From Clavibacter michiganensis subsp. tessellarius (GTDB taxonomy: Bacteria; Actinomycetota; Actinomycetes; Actinomycetales; Microbacteriaceae), in NCBI RefSeq assembly GCF_021922985.1, contig NZ_CP040788.1:992001-1056000 (forward strand): a stretch of DNA of 64,000 nucleotides, read 5' to 3'. A program made the translations under genes and the position numbers. How positions within the stretch are numbered: the first letter of the stretch is position 1; each line of letters begins with the position of its first letter. Shown here piece by piece: positions 18,401 to 25,280 of this stretch. The notes below the pieces were generated by a model. The model ran no database searches. It was not told the DNA's origin and saw nothing but the letters and a program-made list of their open reading frames with translations.

Positions 18401-19412
18401 GAGCGAGTACGACGCCCACGCCGACAGCTGGTACTTCCGGGAGAACCCGGCGGGCGCCATGCCGCACGCGGTCCTGCTCGAGTCGTCGCTGCAGGCGGCG
18501 ATCCTCCTCGGCTACTACCAGGGCGCGACGCTCGACCAGCCGGACGTCGAGTTCGCGATCCGGAACCTCGACGGATCCGCGGAGCTCGTCGCCCCCGTCC
18601 CGGCGCCGGGGTCCACCATCCGGCAGCGCACGGAGCTCGTCTCCAGCTCCGCCGTGCAGGGCAACGTCCTGCAGCGGTTCCGCTACGAGCTGTCGGGACC
18701 GGACGGGCCCTTCTACCGCGGCGAGTCGGTGTTCGGGTACTTCTCGGACGACGCGCTCGCGACCCAGGTCGGGCTCGACGCCGGCCGGCGGACGGTCCCC
18801 GAGTCCCTGCGCGCGGGCGCGGGCGAGCCGGACGCGGTCCTCGACGGCGCCGCGCTCGCCGCCCGCCACCGCGGCCGCCCGGATCGGCTCGCGCTGCCCG
18901 GCGGACGGCTCGACCTCCTCGACGAGGTCCGGATCCACCTGGATGCCGGCCCGGCCGGGCTCGGGCGCGTCTGGGGCCGGCGGGACGTGACGCCGGAGGA
19001 CTGGTACTTCACGCGCCACTTCCACCGGGATCCGGTGCAGCCGGGGTCGCTCGGGATCGAGTCGATGCTGCAGGCGCTGCAGGTCCTGGTGCTCGAGGCC
19101 GGCCTCGCGGACGGCATCCCGGATCCGCGCCTCCGCCTCGCCACCGGCGTCACCACCACCTGGAGCTACCGCGGCCAGGTGGGGACGACGGACGCGGAGT
19201 GCTCCGTCGAGGTCGGCGTCACGCGCGTGGACAGGACCCCCGGGTCGGTCACCGTGGTCGCCGACGGCTCGCTCTGGAAGGGCGACCTGCGCATCTACGC
19301 GGTCACCGGGCTCGCGATCCGCATCGCGAGCGGCGCGGACGACGACCAGCACGACCTGCACGACCCGCACGACACCGACGACGACATCGACCAGGAGGAG
19401 CACGATGACTGA
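12456..19412 (+). CDS. PfaB/PfaC-type fusion synthase, KS-CLF-AT-DH-DH
   Basis: A 2318-residue protein. Domains: ketoacyl synthase 1-430 (Cys184, His318 in ECHATGT, His353 in GNIGHLL); chain-length factor about 445-840, a KS-like domain whose active Cys is replaced (TVSAGPLG); acyltransferase about 940-1280 with Ser1046 in GYSLGA, the PfaB form, and His1165; Ala/Pro-rich linker; then four FabA-like hot-dog units, about 1510-2310. Units 2 and 4 carry the catalytic His (His1790 in WYFRCHF, His2188 in WYFTRHF); units 1 and 3 lack it (Gly1580, Asn1997), as expected for two DH didomains. Marine systems place the AT on PfaB and KS-CLF-DH-DH on PfaC; here both are fused. Start and stop overlap the neighbours by 4 and 8 nt. 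Confidence 0.92.
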   Translation: MTQRIAVVSMECLLPGADGVPAFERLLADATDARGADDPRLPAAGSSAGATFASRRGGFLDAASRERARAGSGLDADADDARAWASYVVRRALSRVGGPGADRSRTSLLLGCYTFPTDRSARVSLSLIEDEVRAGLDDAGIATTPRSAPDAALPGHVDVAGSVADAVADAAGLGGRRLVLDAACASGLYAVRLGCDALAEGTADTVVAGAVCAPDLPLLHVSFSDLGAYGSGLSAPFRAGSTGILTGEGAAVVVLRRLEDAIRDGDEVLAVIDGSAITNDGAGQHPLVPGRDGQRSCYELAYADAGVLPADVDYVECHATGTPVGDRTELASLASFFGERMPLLGSVKGNIGHLLTVAGITSLIKVVLALRSGTIPATVGGDASAPLLHDRVVERPTAWPDVAGRPRRAAVSAFGFGGANAHVVLSHAPDGESAPTPGPAPRPAARTTLAVTGVGAYVGAGARIDDLLRVEGTGDRAPLLDADTTARSTRAPRDGAPLGPIALEPMADRIPPTDVRHMNPAPLAVARAVRDAFADAGGPPAPGTRTAVVVALDLEARAHERLAHLHADTMLGRVLDPSIAGSRTAATASLLRDALHARLSANEVLSWIGSITAARISATWNLTGPSFTVSAGPLGVLRAIEAAQLLLSDPTIDQVVVAGVDLSVTAERALLPGASDRPLEAATALVLRRPEDAPGASALLDPVDPAERQDAAPQVVDVHAATAAGRAALLDAALPRGADHDPDGTAVASTRETWGDAANAAAGLMVVRMVLALRGRVLPGTPADVDLPEDRRRGLDVARAGEVVPGTPWLARRDRPRIGLVSVEGHGGATGALRVREPDDARRVDGRAAWRAGGGARLLRLDAGTRDALVERLRLLADGVAPEDLPATGAGSERLVLVFRDRAALPREAARARDALATLPPGARWAAPGGSRYATVDPARVPRIGYAFPGAFTAYPRFGADLLRTVPTAMDALDGLVRASREDVTLARLYPRRSEAPGPADLMRREAELQADVPFMLGVGTTFAIVYADLLERVTGRPPAATIGYSLGASSMLFATRRWDREHRSLARITASPVFRDELAGDLRTVRRAFATDDGTPVAEVWRAVVVLAPSDEVAARVAGRDRLFVTHVNTPAEVVVAGLSADVEAFVRETGFRTAPSPVVSPLHSPLAEGWADELVELHRFPTGPGSDAALLDAVGGAAISPDAGSDELATRIARSVIEPVDLPALARAVAERVDLVLEAGPGGTCARWITDTRIPGLRALAPDHRGAPFGSTWPAFLAELVTSGIDVDIADLAVDPRTTPPEGPLVGRTASIRQDVAAAFGTADAGAVRGTRADARPAASAPADADAGSSAPAPAPGSASAAAAAAAITWEAAAVALSPWWDDRGRPLPADDGAPGDAGAPADPGAADDAGPLGDDVPPDGSPEGASALVAEGRDALRWQVLEAHRDSLELQHALLTAAAAEMRGAAADRGSDADADAATPPPASTPPPAADRPAPPGDAVLWDADDLVEFATGRIAPVFGPAYADIDDLAVRVRLPAPPYHFVSRVLAVDGERGRFGRSTITTEYDVPLDAWYLVDGGVPPAVAIEAGQGDLVLVAWLGIDAENQGRRVYRLLDSTLVFHGDLPRAGQTLRYEITIERFIRNGPTTLFYFSYRCFADGVLILELTRATAGFFSADELAAPLGILSDAGEPRVPETGPERPWLKPVARTDHHVLDAADLALLADGDVGAVFGPEHAQPAGANRALRLPTAQLRMIDGVVVDPEGGTRRLGHVTASFALDPDAWYFRCHFTDDPVLAGSLVAEGAVQALQVLLLHRGFHLVLPDARFQTIRGITTEVSVRGQIVPGDAALRYELDVTELTLLPRPTVVADVVVYRDDQAVVRMRDFGMQIREKDGAPFRPGDGGVSPFLGRTSSRGVPTVVNELQLAHAARGDLGTAMGPEFDVYGDRRAPHIPNRDFQFVDRIESVTGARGALAPGMVMVSEYDAHADSWYFRENPAGAMPHAVLLESSLQAAILLGYYQGATLDQPDVEFAIRNLDGSAELVAPVPAPGSTIRQRTELVSSSAVQGNVLQRFRYELSGPDGPFYRGESVFGYFSDDALATQVGLDAGRRTVPESLRAGAGEPDAVLDGAALAARHRGRPDRLALPGGRLDLLDEVRIHLDAGPAGLGRVWGRRDVTPEDWYFTRHFHRDPVQPGSLGIESMLQALQVLVLEAGLADGIPDPRLRLATGVTTTWSYRGQVGTTDAECSVEVGVTRVDRTPGSVTVVADGSLWKGDLRIYAVTGLAIRIASGADDDQHDLHDPHDTDDDIDQEEHDD

Positions 19413-21018
19413 CCCATGGGGCTGGAGCGGACCGGGGAGGCCCGCGACGTCGGCCGACGCCCTGGAGCGGGCGATCCACGACGTGGCACGACCGGTGTTC
19501 GTCGTGGAGACGCCCGAGGGGGTCGCGGTCGCGACCGACGGCGCCCTCAGCGCGACGCCGCGGCACCGGCTGCTCGCCGCGGCGGGGCCCGTCGACCCGG
19601 GAGGCCTCGGATCGGCGGCGTTCCGCGAAGACCACGGCGTCCGCGCCGCGGCGATGGCCGGGGCCATGGCGGGCGGCATCGCGTCCGTCGAGCTCGTGTC
19701 GGCCCTCGCCCGGGCCGGGCACCTCGCCTCCTACGGCGCGGCCGGGCAGCTCCCGGAGCGCATCGACGAGGCCGTGCGGCGGATCCGCGAGGCCGCGCCC
19801 GGCCGCCCCTTCGCGGTCAACGTCATCCACAGCCCGAGCGAGGCCGCGCTCGAGGAGGGCGTGGTCGACGTCCTGCTGCACCGCGACGTCCGCCTGGTCG
19901 AGGCGTCCGCGTACCTCGAGCTCACCGAGCCCCTCGTGCGGTACCGCCTCACCGGCGCGCATCGCGACGGTCAGGGGCGCGTTCGCGGGCGCAACCGCGT
20001 GATCGCCAAGGTGTCGCGGCCGGAGACCGCGCGCCTGTTCCTCGCGCCCGCGCCGGAGGCCCTCGTGCGCCGCCTGCGCGACCGCGGCGCGATCACCGAG
20101 GAGGAGGCGGCCCTGGCGCCGTCCCTCCCGATGGCCGACGACATCACGGTGGAGGCGGACTCCGGCGGGCACACCGACCGGCGCCCCCTGCTGCCGCTGC
20201 TCTCGAGCATCCTCGTCCTCCGCGACCGGCTCGCCCCGGGCCTCGGCACCACGCCCCGGGTGGGCGCCGCGGGAGGGCTGGGGACGCCGCACGCCATCGC
20301 CGCGGCGTTCGCGATGGGCGCCGAGTACGTGGTGACCGGATCCGTGAACCAGTCCTGCGTCGAGTCGGGCACGAGCGACGCGGCGCGGTCGATGCTCGTC
20401 GCCGCCGGGATCGCGGACTTCGCGATGGCGCCGGCCGCCGACATGTTCGAGCTCGGGGTCGAGCTGCAGGTGCTGCGCAAGGGCACCATGTTCCCCATGC
20501 GGGCGGCCCGCCTCTCCGCCCTCTACCGCGCGCACGACTCCCTCGACGACCTCGGCGAGGACGACCGCGCGTGGCTCGAGCGCACGGTCCTCCGGGCGCC
20601 GGTCGAGGCCGTCTGGGAGAGCTGCGTGGAGTACTTCACGCGCCGCGACCCGGATCAGCTGCTCCGCGCCCGGGACCACCCGAAGCGCCGCATGGCCCTC
20701 GTCTTCCGGTGGTACCTGGGCATGGCGTCCCGCTGGGCCGCCGTGGGGGACGCCGAGCGCGCCGCCGACTACCAGATCTGGGCGGGCCCCGCCCTCGGGG
20801 CGTTCAACGACTGGGTGGCGGGCACGGCCCTCGCGCGGCCGGAGGAGCGGCGGGTCGCGCTCGTGACGGACGTGCTCCTCGGCGGCGCGGCGGTCATGAT
20901 GCGCAAGAGCATCCTCACCGCGGGCGGCATCCGCTCGGGACCGGTGGATCCGCAGCGCCTCCTCGACGCGCACGCCGCGGCCCACGCGGCCGCGACGACG
21001 GGCGGGTCCCGGGCATGA
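19405..21018 (+). CDS. pfaD: PfaD-type trans-acting enoyl reductase
   Basis: A 537-residue FMN-dependent enoyl reductase of the nitropropane-dioxygenase-like TIM-barrel family, which reduces the enoyl group on the PfaA carrier in selected cycles. Recognisable PfaD features are GAMAGGIASVELV near residue 95, the phosphate-binding GAAGGLGTPHA, the EYVVTGSVNQ region and the C-terminal helical part containing RWYLGMASRWA. Length is typical. The ATG overlaps the end of the preceding synthase gene by 8 nt and is preceded by a strong AGGAGGAG at 19393-19400. Its stop overlaps the next gene by 4 nt. With the two synthases it completes the reductive set needed to make saturated or partly unsaturated chains. 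Confidence 0.92.
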   Translation: MTDPWGWSGPGRPATSADALERAIHDVARPVFVVETPEGVAVATDGALSATPRHRLLAAAGPVDPGGLGSAAFREDHGVRAAAMAGAMAGGIASVELVSALARAGHLASYGAAGQLPERIDEAVRRIREAAPGRPFAVNVIHSPSEAALEEGVVDVLLHRDVRLVEASAYLELTEPLVRYRLTGAHRDGQGRVRGRNRVIAKVSRPETARLFLAPAPEALVRRLRDRGAITEEEAALAPSLPMADDITVEADSGGHTDRRPLLPLLSSILVLRDRLAPGLGTTPRVGAAGGLGTPHAIAAAFAMGAEYVVTGSVNQSCVESGTSDAARSMLVAAGIADFAMAPAADMFELGVELQVLRKGTMFPMRAARLSALYRAHDSLDDLGEDDRAWLERTVLRAPVEAVWESCVEYFTRRDPDQLLRARDHPKRRMALVFRWYLGMASRWAAVGDAERAADYQIWAGPALGAFNDWVAGTALARPEERRVALVTDVLLGGAAVMMRKSILTAGGIRSGPVDPQRLLDAHAAAHAAATTGGSRA

Positions 21019-22727
21019 CCGCCGTGACCGTCGCCGACGTCCCGGCCGTCGCCCCGGTCCCCACCGGAGCCCCCGCGGACGCCGCCGACCACGACCTGCG
21101 CTGGCTCGGCGATCCCTTCGCGCCCGACAACCCCGCCGGCTTCGCGCAGGCGGTCGGGCGGGCGCGCCGCGGCGAGCGCCCGACGGCGCTCCTGGAGCGC
21201 GCGCGGGCCGAGGACCTCCACCTCCTCTACACGCCGCGGGCCTGGGGCGGCACCCTCGACGACCCGGTGCGCGCCGGTCGCACCGCCCGCACGCTGGTCG
21301 CCCGGGACGGCGACGTCATGACGAACCTCCTCATGTCGCTCACCCCCGTGCTCGTCACCGGGCTCCTCGGCAGCGGGGCCCAGCGGGCATCCGCGGTCGA
21401 CGCGGTCACCCGCGGCGCGGACGTCGGCTACGCCCTCTCGGAGCGCGAGCACGGCTCCGACCTGCTCCGGATGGACACGACGGCGCGCACCGACGGCTCC
21501 CGGGTGGTCCTCGACGGCCGCAAGTGGTGGGTCGGCCGGGCGCCCACGGCGGAGCGCTTCGTCGTCGTCGCCCGGAGCGGCGGACGCGGACCCACGGCGT
21601 TCTCCGCCTACGACGTCCCCGCCGACGCCCCGGGCCTCTCGGTGGACGCGCCGCACGGGACGGCGGGCTTCCCCGGCACCGCGTTCGCGGACGTGGGCCT
21701 CTCCGGGGTCGCGATCCCGTCGACGGCGCTCCTCGGCGCGGAGGGATCCGCGATGGAGGCGATCCTCCGGTCCCAGTCCGTCGTGCGGGTCCTCAGCCTC
21801 CCCGCGTCGCTCGCGGGGATGGACGCCGACCTGATGCTCCTCGGCCGCATCGCCGAGGAGCGCCGCGGGGGTCGCGCGCTCCGGGACGACCACGTCTTCC
21901 TGGCCGACGCGGGCCGCATCGCCGCCTGGGCGCTCGCCGCGGAGGCCGTCGCCGAGGGCGCCCTGCGCGAGCTCCTCACCGATCCCGCGTCCGCCGTGCT
22001 CCGCTCCGCGTGCGCCAAGCACGTCGTGTCCCGCTGCGTGCAGCAGGTGCACGACCTCGTCGGCGACGCCCTGTCGACGCGGGGGGTCGACGGCGCCGGG
22101 CCGTGGGGCATGCACGAGCAGGTCGCCCGGAACGCGCGGATGATCCGCGTCATCGACGGGAGCCCGATGTCGACCCTGCGCGCCGTCGCGGGGTCGCTCC
22201 CCCGGATCGCCGCCGAGGAGGACGACGACCGGTCCGGGGAGGCGCACCCGCCGCCCGGTCGCGCGCCGGACGGGCTCGACCCGGCCCGCCTCGCCGTCGC
22301 GCCCCCGCGCCGCGACCGGGCGGTCGCGGGCCTCCGGCTGGACGCGGACGCGCTCCGCGCCTCGCCCGACGGCGGCTTCGGATCCGACGTCGAGCGCCTC
22401 CTCGACGCGCTCGACCGGTCGGACGCCCGCATCCGCTCGAGCGCGGCCTCCTCCCGGGAGTCCCGCTCCGCGCACCTCGTCGCCGAGATGCGGCGCCGGT
22501 CGTTCCTCTCGAGCGCCGCGAGCGCGATCTGCGCCCGGCACGGCGGCCTCGTCGGCCCCCTCGCCGCACGGCTCGGCGTGGACCACGTCCCCGTCCTCAC
22601 CTCGGCGCTGCTCGACGGCGCGGGGCACGGGCACGACGGCGGCCGCGTCGACGACGAGGTCGACCGGGGACGCGGGCTCCTCGACGCCCTCCGCGGCGAC
22701 CTGCGGGGACGGCGGGACGATGACTGA
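21015..22727 (+). CDS. Acyl-CoA dehydrogenase-like flavoprotein 1, C-terminally extended
   Basis: A 570-residue member of the acyl-CoA dehydrogenase superfamily. The FAD/substrate region shows ALSEREHGSDLLRMD and GRKWWVG; the late motif RNARMIRVIDGSPMS corresponds to the segment that in MCAD contains the catalytic Glu (EGT), here Asp-Gly-Ser. The dehydrogenase fold ends near residue 400; the remaining 170 residues (acidic linker, then a helical region ending LDALRGDL) have no clear match. No electron-transfer flavoprotein genes are nearby. It may put a double bond into, or otherwise oxidise, a carrier-bound acyl chain made by the synthase. Overlaps pfaD by 4 nt (ATGA) and the next gene by 8 nt. 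Confidence 0.8.
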   Translation: MTAVTVADVPAVAPVPTGAPADAADHDLRWLGDPFAPDNPAGFAQAVGRARRGERPTALLERARAEDLHLLYTPRAWGGTLDDPVRAGRTARTLVARDGDVMTNLLMSLTPVLVTGLLGSGAQRASAVDAVTRGADVGYALSEREHGSDLLRMDTTARTDGSRVVLDGRKWWVGRAPTAERFVVVARSGGRGPTAFSAYDVPADAPGLSVDAPHGTAGFPGTAFADVGLSGVAIPSTALLGAEGSAMEAILRSQSVVRVLSLPASLAGMDADLMLLGRIAEERRGGRALRDDHVFLADAGRIAAWALAAEAVAEGALRELLTDPASAVLRSACAKHVVSRCVQQVHDLVGDALSTRGVDGAGPWGMHEQVARNARMIRVIDGSPMSTLRAVAGSLPRIAAEEDDDRSGEAHPPPGRAPDGLDPARLAVAPPRRDRAVAGLRLDADALRASPDGGFGSDVERLLDALDRSDARIRSSAASSRESRSAHLVAEMRRRSFLSSAASAICARHGGLVGPLAARLGVDHVPVLTSALLDGAGHGHDGGRVDDEVDRGRGLLDALRGDLRGRRDDD

Positions 22728-24531
22728 GCCGGGCACGGGCCTGCACGCTCCTCGCGGCTCCCGCGGCCGCCCCCGCCGCCTCGCGCTCGGCGCCTCCTTC
22801 GAGGCGGCGATGGGCGACGCCTGGGGCTCCGGCCCCTTCGGCTACGCCGCCAGCCGGCGACGTGACGAGGACGAGCGCGAGGCGAGCGACGAGTACGGGG
22901 CGCTCCGTCGGATGGGCTTCCTCGAGTGGACCATCCCGGCGAGCGCCGGCGGCCTCGCGGTCGACGTCGACGAGACGTTCCTCCTCACCCGGCTGCTGTC
23001 CCGGCGCGACCAGACGCTCGCCGTCACGGCCATGGCCACGTCGGTGGGCTACCTCCCCGTCTGGGTCGACGGCACCGATGCGCAGCGCCGGGAGCTCGGC
23101 GCGCGCATCCTCGCCGGCGACCGCGTCGCCTTCGCGCTGTCCGAAGAGGCCCACGGGAGCGACGTGCTGGGCAACGAGACGGTCGCCGTGCGGGACGGCG
23201 CGGACTGGCGCGTCTCCGGACGCAAGGAGGGCATCGGCAACGCGCCCCTCGCGCGCTTCCTCACCTGCGTCGCGCGCACCGGGGCGCGGCCGGGCCCGGG
23301 GAGCCTCTCCCTCCTGCTCGTCGACCGGACGACGGCGGGCGCGGATCCGGAGACGGTGCGCTCGGGGCGGACCTGGCGCCTGACCGGGCTCCGCGGCTTC
23401 GCGCTCGGCGACGTCTCCCTGCGCGACGCGCACGTCCCCGCATCCGGTCTGATCGGGCAGGAGGGCCACGGGCTCGAGACCGTCCTCCGCTCCGGGCAGG
23501 TCGCCCGCGCGCTCGTCACCGCGCTGCCCCTGGGCGGCGCCGACACCTCGCTCCGGCTCGCCCTCGACTTCGCCAGCTGGCGCCGGATCTTCGGCAGGAC
23601 CGTCGCCGAGAGCCCCTACAGCCGGCGGCAGCTCGCGGAGTGCTTCGCGCAGCTCCTCTTCGCCGAGAGCGCGAACACGACGGCGATCCGCGGCATCCAG
23701 GCGTTCCCGGGGCACGCGTCGATCCTGAGCAGCGCCGTGAAGTACCGCATCCCGCGCCAGCTCGCGGCGCTGCAGGACGTCCTCACCGACGTCCTCGGCG
23801 CGCGGCACTTCGACCGCGACGCCCCGCGGGCGTGGCCGCACGCGAAGGCCGTGCGCGACGGCCGGGTGGCGCACTTCGCGGACGGCAACGGGGTCGTGAA
23901 CCTCAAGGTCGTCGCCGCGGCCCTCGACCGCGTCCTCCCCGCCGACGTCCGGATGGCCGACGTCGCCGATCCCGGGGACGCGCTCGCCCGGGTCGCCGAC
24001 CTCGACGCGGAGCTCCCGGGCTTCCGCCCCGAGCGCCAGACGGTCGCGCCCCAGGGGGCGGACGTCGTGACCGTCGCCCTGGCCGGCGCCGCCCGGCGGC
24101 TGGCCGCCGACGCGGCGGAGCCCGGACCCGCCGGCGACCTGGCCCGGCGCGTCACGGCCGACCTCGACGCGCTCTGGGAGCTCGGCCGCGCGGCCCGTCT
24201 GCGCCACGCCGCCCGGGCGCGGGCGGAGGGCGCGGCGTACCTGTCGTCCGTGCATCCGCTCCGCACGGCCGAGCTCGGCTGCGTCGTCGTCATGGCCGGA
24301 TGCGCCGCCGCGGCCTGGGCCGGGAACCCGCGCGCCCTCGGGGACGAGGAGGACACCCTCGCCGTGTTCGCGCTCGGCCTGGCCCTCCAGGTCGGCACCG
24401 CCGACGACGTCGACGACGGGATCGTCGAGCGGGTCATGCGCGTGGCCGAGCGCCTCCACGCGGAGGGGCGCCTGTTCTCGCACCTGCCGGTGCGGCTGGC
24501 CCCGGAGCGGGAGGCGCCGCCGTGGCGCTAG
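22720..24531 (+). CDS. Acyl-CoA dehydrogenase-like flavoprotein 2
   Basis: A 603-residue homologue of the same superfamily, about 200 residues longer than usual. Visible features: FLEWTIPASAGGL near the N-terminus, the flavin-site motif ALSEEAHGSDVLGNE, GRKEGIGNAPLARF, a GLRGFALGDV segment, and HFADGNGVVNLKVV, the equivalent of the late (E/D)GT motif with Asp. The C-terminal third is alanine-rich and helical. It differs substantially from its neighbour, so the pair is probably an old duplication or two recruited enzymes, possibly a heterodimer. ATG overlaps the preceding stop by 8 nt; the stop lies inside the start of the phosphopantetheinyl transferase gene. Substrate unknown; action on a carrier-bound product of the cluster is inferred from the operon. 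Confidence 0.8.
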   Translation: MTEPGTGLHAPRGSRGRPRRLALGASFEAAMGDAWGSGPFGYAASRRRDEDEREASDEYGALRRMGFLEWTIPASAGGLAVDVDETFLLTRLLSRRDQTLAVTAMATSVGYLPVWVDGTDAQRRELGARILAGDRVAFALSEEAHGSDVLGNETVAVRDGADWRVSGRKEGIGNAPLARFLTCVARTGARPGPGSLSLLLVDRTTAGADPETVRSGRTWRLTGLRGFALGDVSLRDAHVPASGLIGQEGHGLETVLRSGQVARALVTALPLGGADTSLRLALDFASWRRIFGRTVAESPYSRRQLAECFAQLLFAESANTTAIRGIQAFPGHASILSSAVKYRIPRQLAALQDVLTDVLGARHFDRDAPRAWPHAKAVRDGRVAHFADGNGVVNLKVVAAALDRVLPADVRMADVADPGDALARVADLDAELPGFRPERQTVAPQGADVVTVALAGAARRLAADAAEPGPAGDLARRVTADLDALWELGRAARLRHAARARAEGAAYLSSVHPLRTAELGCVVVMAGCAAAAWAGNPRALGDEEDTLAVFALGLALQVGTADDVDDGIVERVMRVAERLHAEGRLFSHLPVRLAPEREAPPWR

Positions 24532-25280
24532 CGCGGAACGCGCTCCGGATCGCCGACGCCGCGACCGCGGCCGCGCTCGCCGCCCGACCGCTGGCCTCCG
24601 CCGCTGACCGGGCGCGCCACGACCGCATGCGCTCCGCACGCGCGCGCACGGGCTTCGCCGCGACCCGCGCGCTCGCGGCCGACATGCTGCGGGAGCGCGG
24701 CATCCCGGAGCCGCAGGCGATCCGCGCGGATCCCCGCGGCCGGCCGTTCCTCCCGCCGTCGTGCGGCCTCTCCATCAGCATCTCCCACACGGATACCTGG
24801 GTCGCGGTCGCCCTCGCCGCGGACGACCGCTGCGGCGTCGACGTGCAGTCGCCGCTGGATCCCCGGGCCTTCACCCGCGCCGTCCTCCAGCGCTACCTGC
24901 CGCCGGGCTGGGCCGACGCCCTCGCGGACGGCGGGGACGCGACCGCCCCGGCGACCCTCACCCGCATGTGGGCGACCGTCGAGGCCGCGCTCAAGTGGCG
25001 CGGGACCGGCTTCGCGCACGGCCTCGACGTGCTCCGCTGGGAGGCCGACGGGATCCGGACCCTCGTCCACGACGACGAGGCGGGGCGCTCCGCCCGCGTC
25101 GACGCGCGGCGCCTGCCCGACGGGTCGGTGCTGGCCCACGCGTTCGACCCGCCCGCCGACGCCGTCGACGTCCACGTCGCCGTCCACGTCGCCATCGACT
25201 CCCCCTCCCCCGGCGCGCGCCACGACTCGCGGTGCGCACCGACCCCCGCCCCGACCCCCGCAGAAGGAAGACCCACATGA
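24522..25280 (+). CDS. 4'-phosphopantetheinyl transferase, Sfp type
   Basis: A 252-residue enzyme that would transfer phosphopantetheine from CoA to the ACP serines at 5022 and in the PfaA-type protein; it fills the PfaE role. Motifs: CGVDVQ at 104-109 with the magnesium-binding Asp107, and WATVEAALKW at 150-159 with Glu154 and Lys159. GLSISISHT is the central strand region. The GTG start at 24522 follows GGAGCGGGAGG and gives a 10-nt overlap with the dehydrogenase stop. The last 40 residues (Val/His-alternating, then Pro-rich) are beyond the family core. Its stop overlaps the next start (ATGA). Confidence 0.9.
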   Translation: MALARNALRIADAATAAALAARPLASAADRARHDRMRSARARTGFAATRALAADMLRERGIPEPQAIRADPRGRPFLPPSCGLSISISHTDTWVAVALAADDRCGVDVQSPLDPRAFTRAVLQRYLPPGWADALADGGDATAPATLTRMWATVEAALKWRGTGFAHGLDVLRWEADGIRTLVHDDEAGRSARVDARRLPDGSVLAHAFDPPADAVDVHVAVHVAIDSPSPGARHDSRCAPTPAPTPAEGRPT

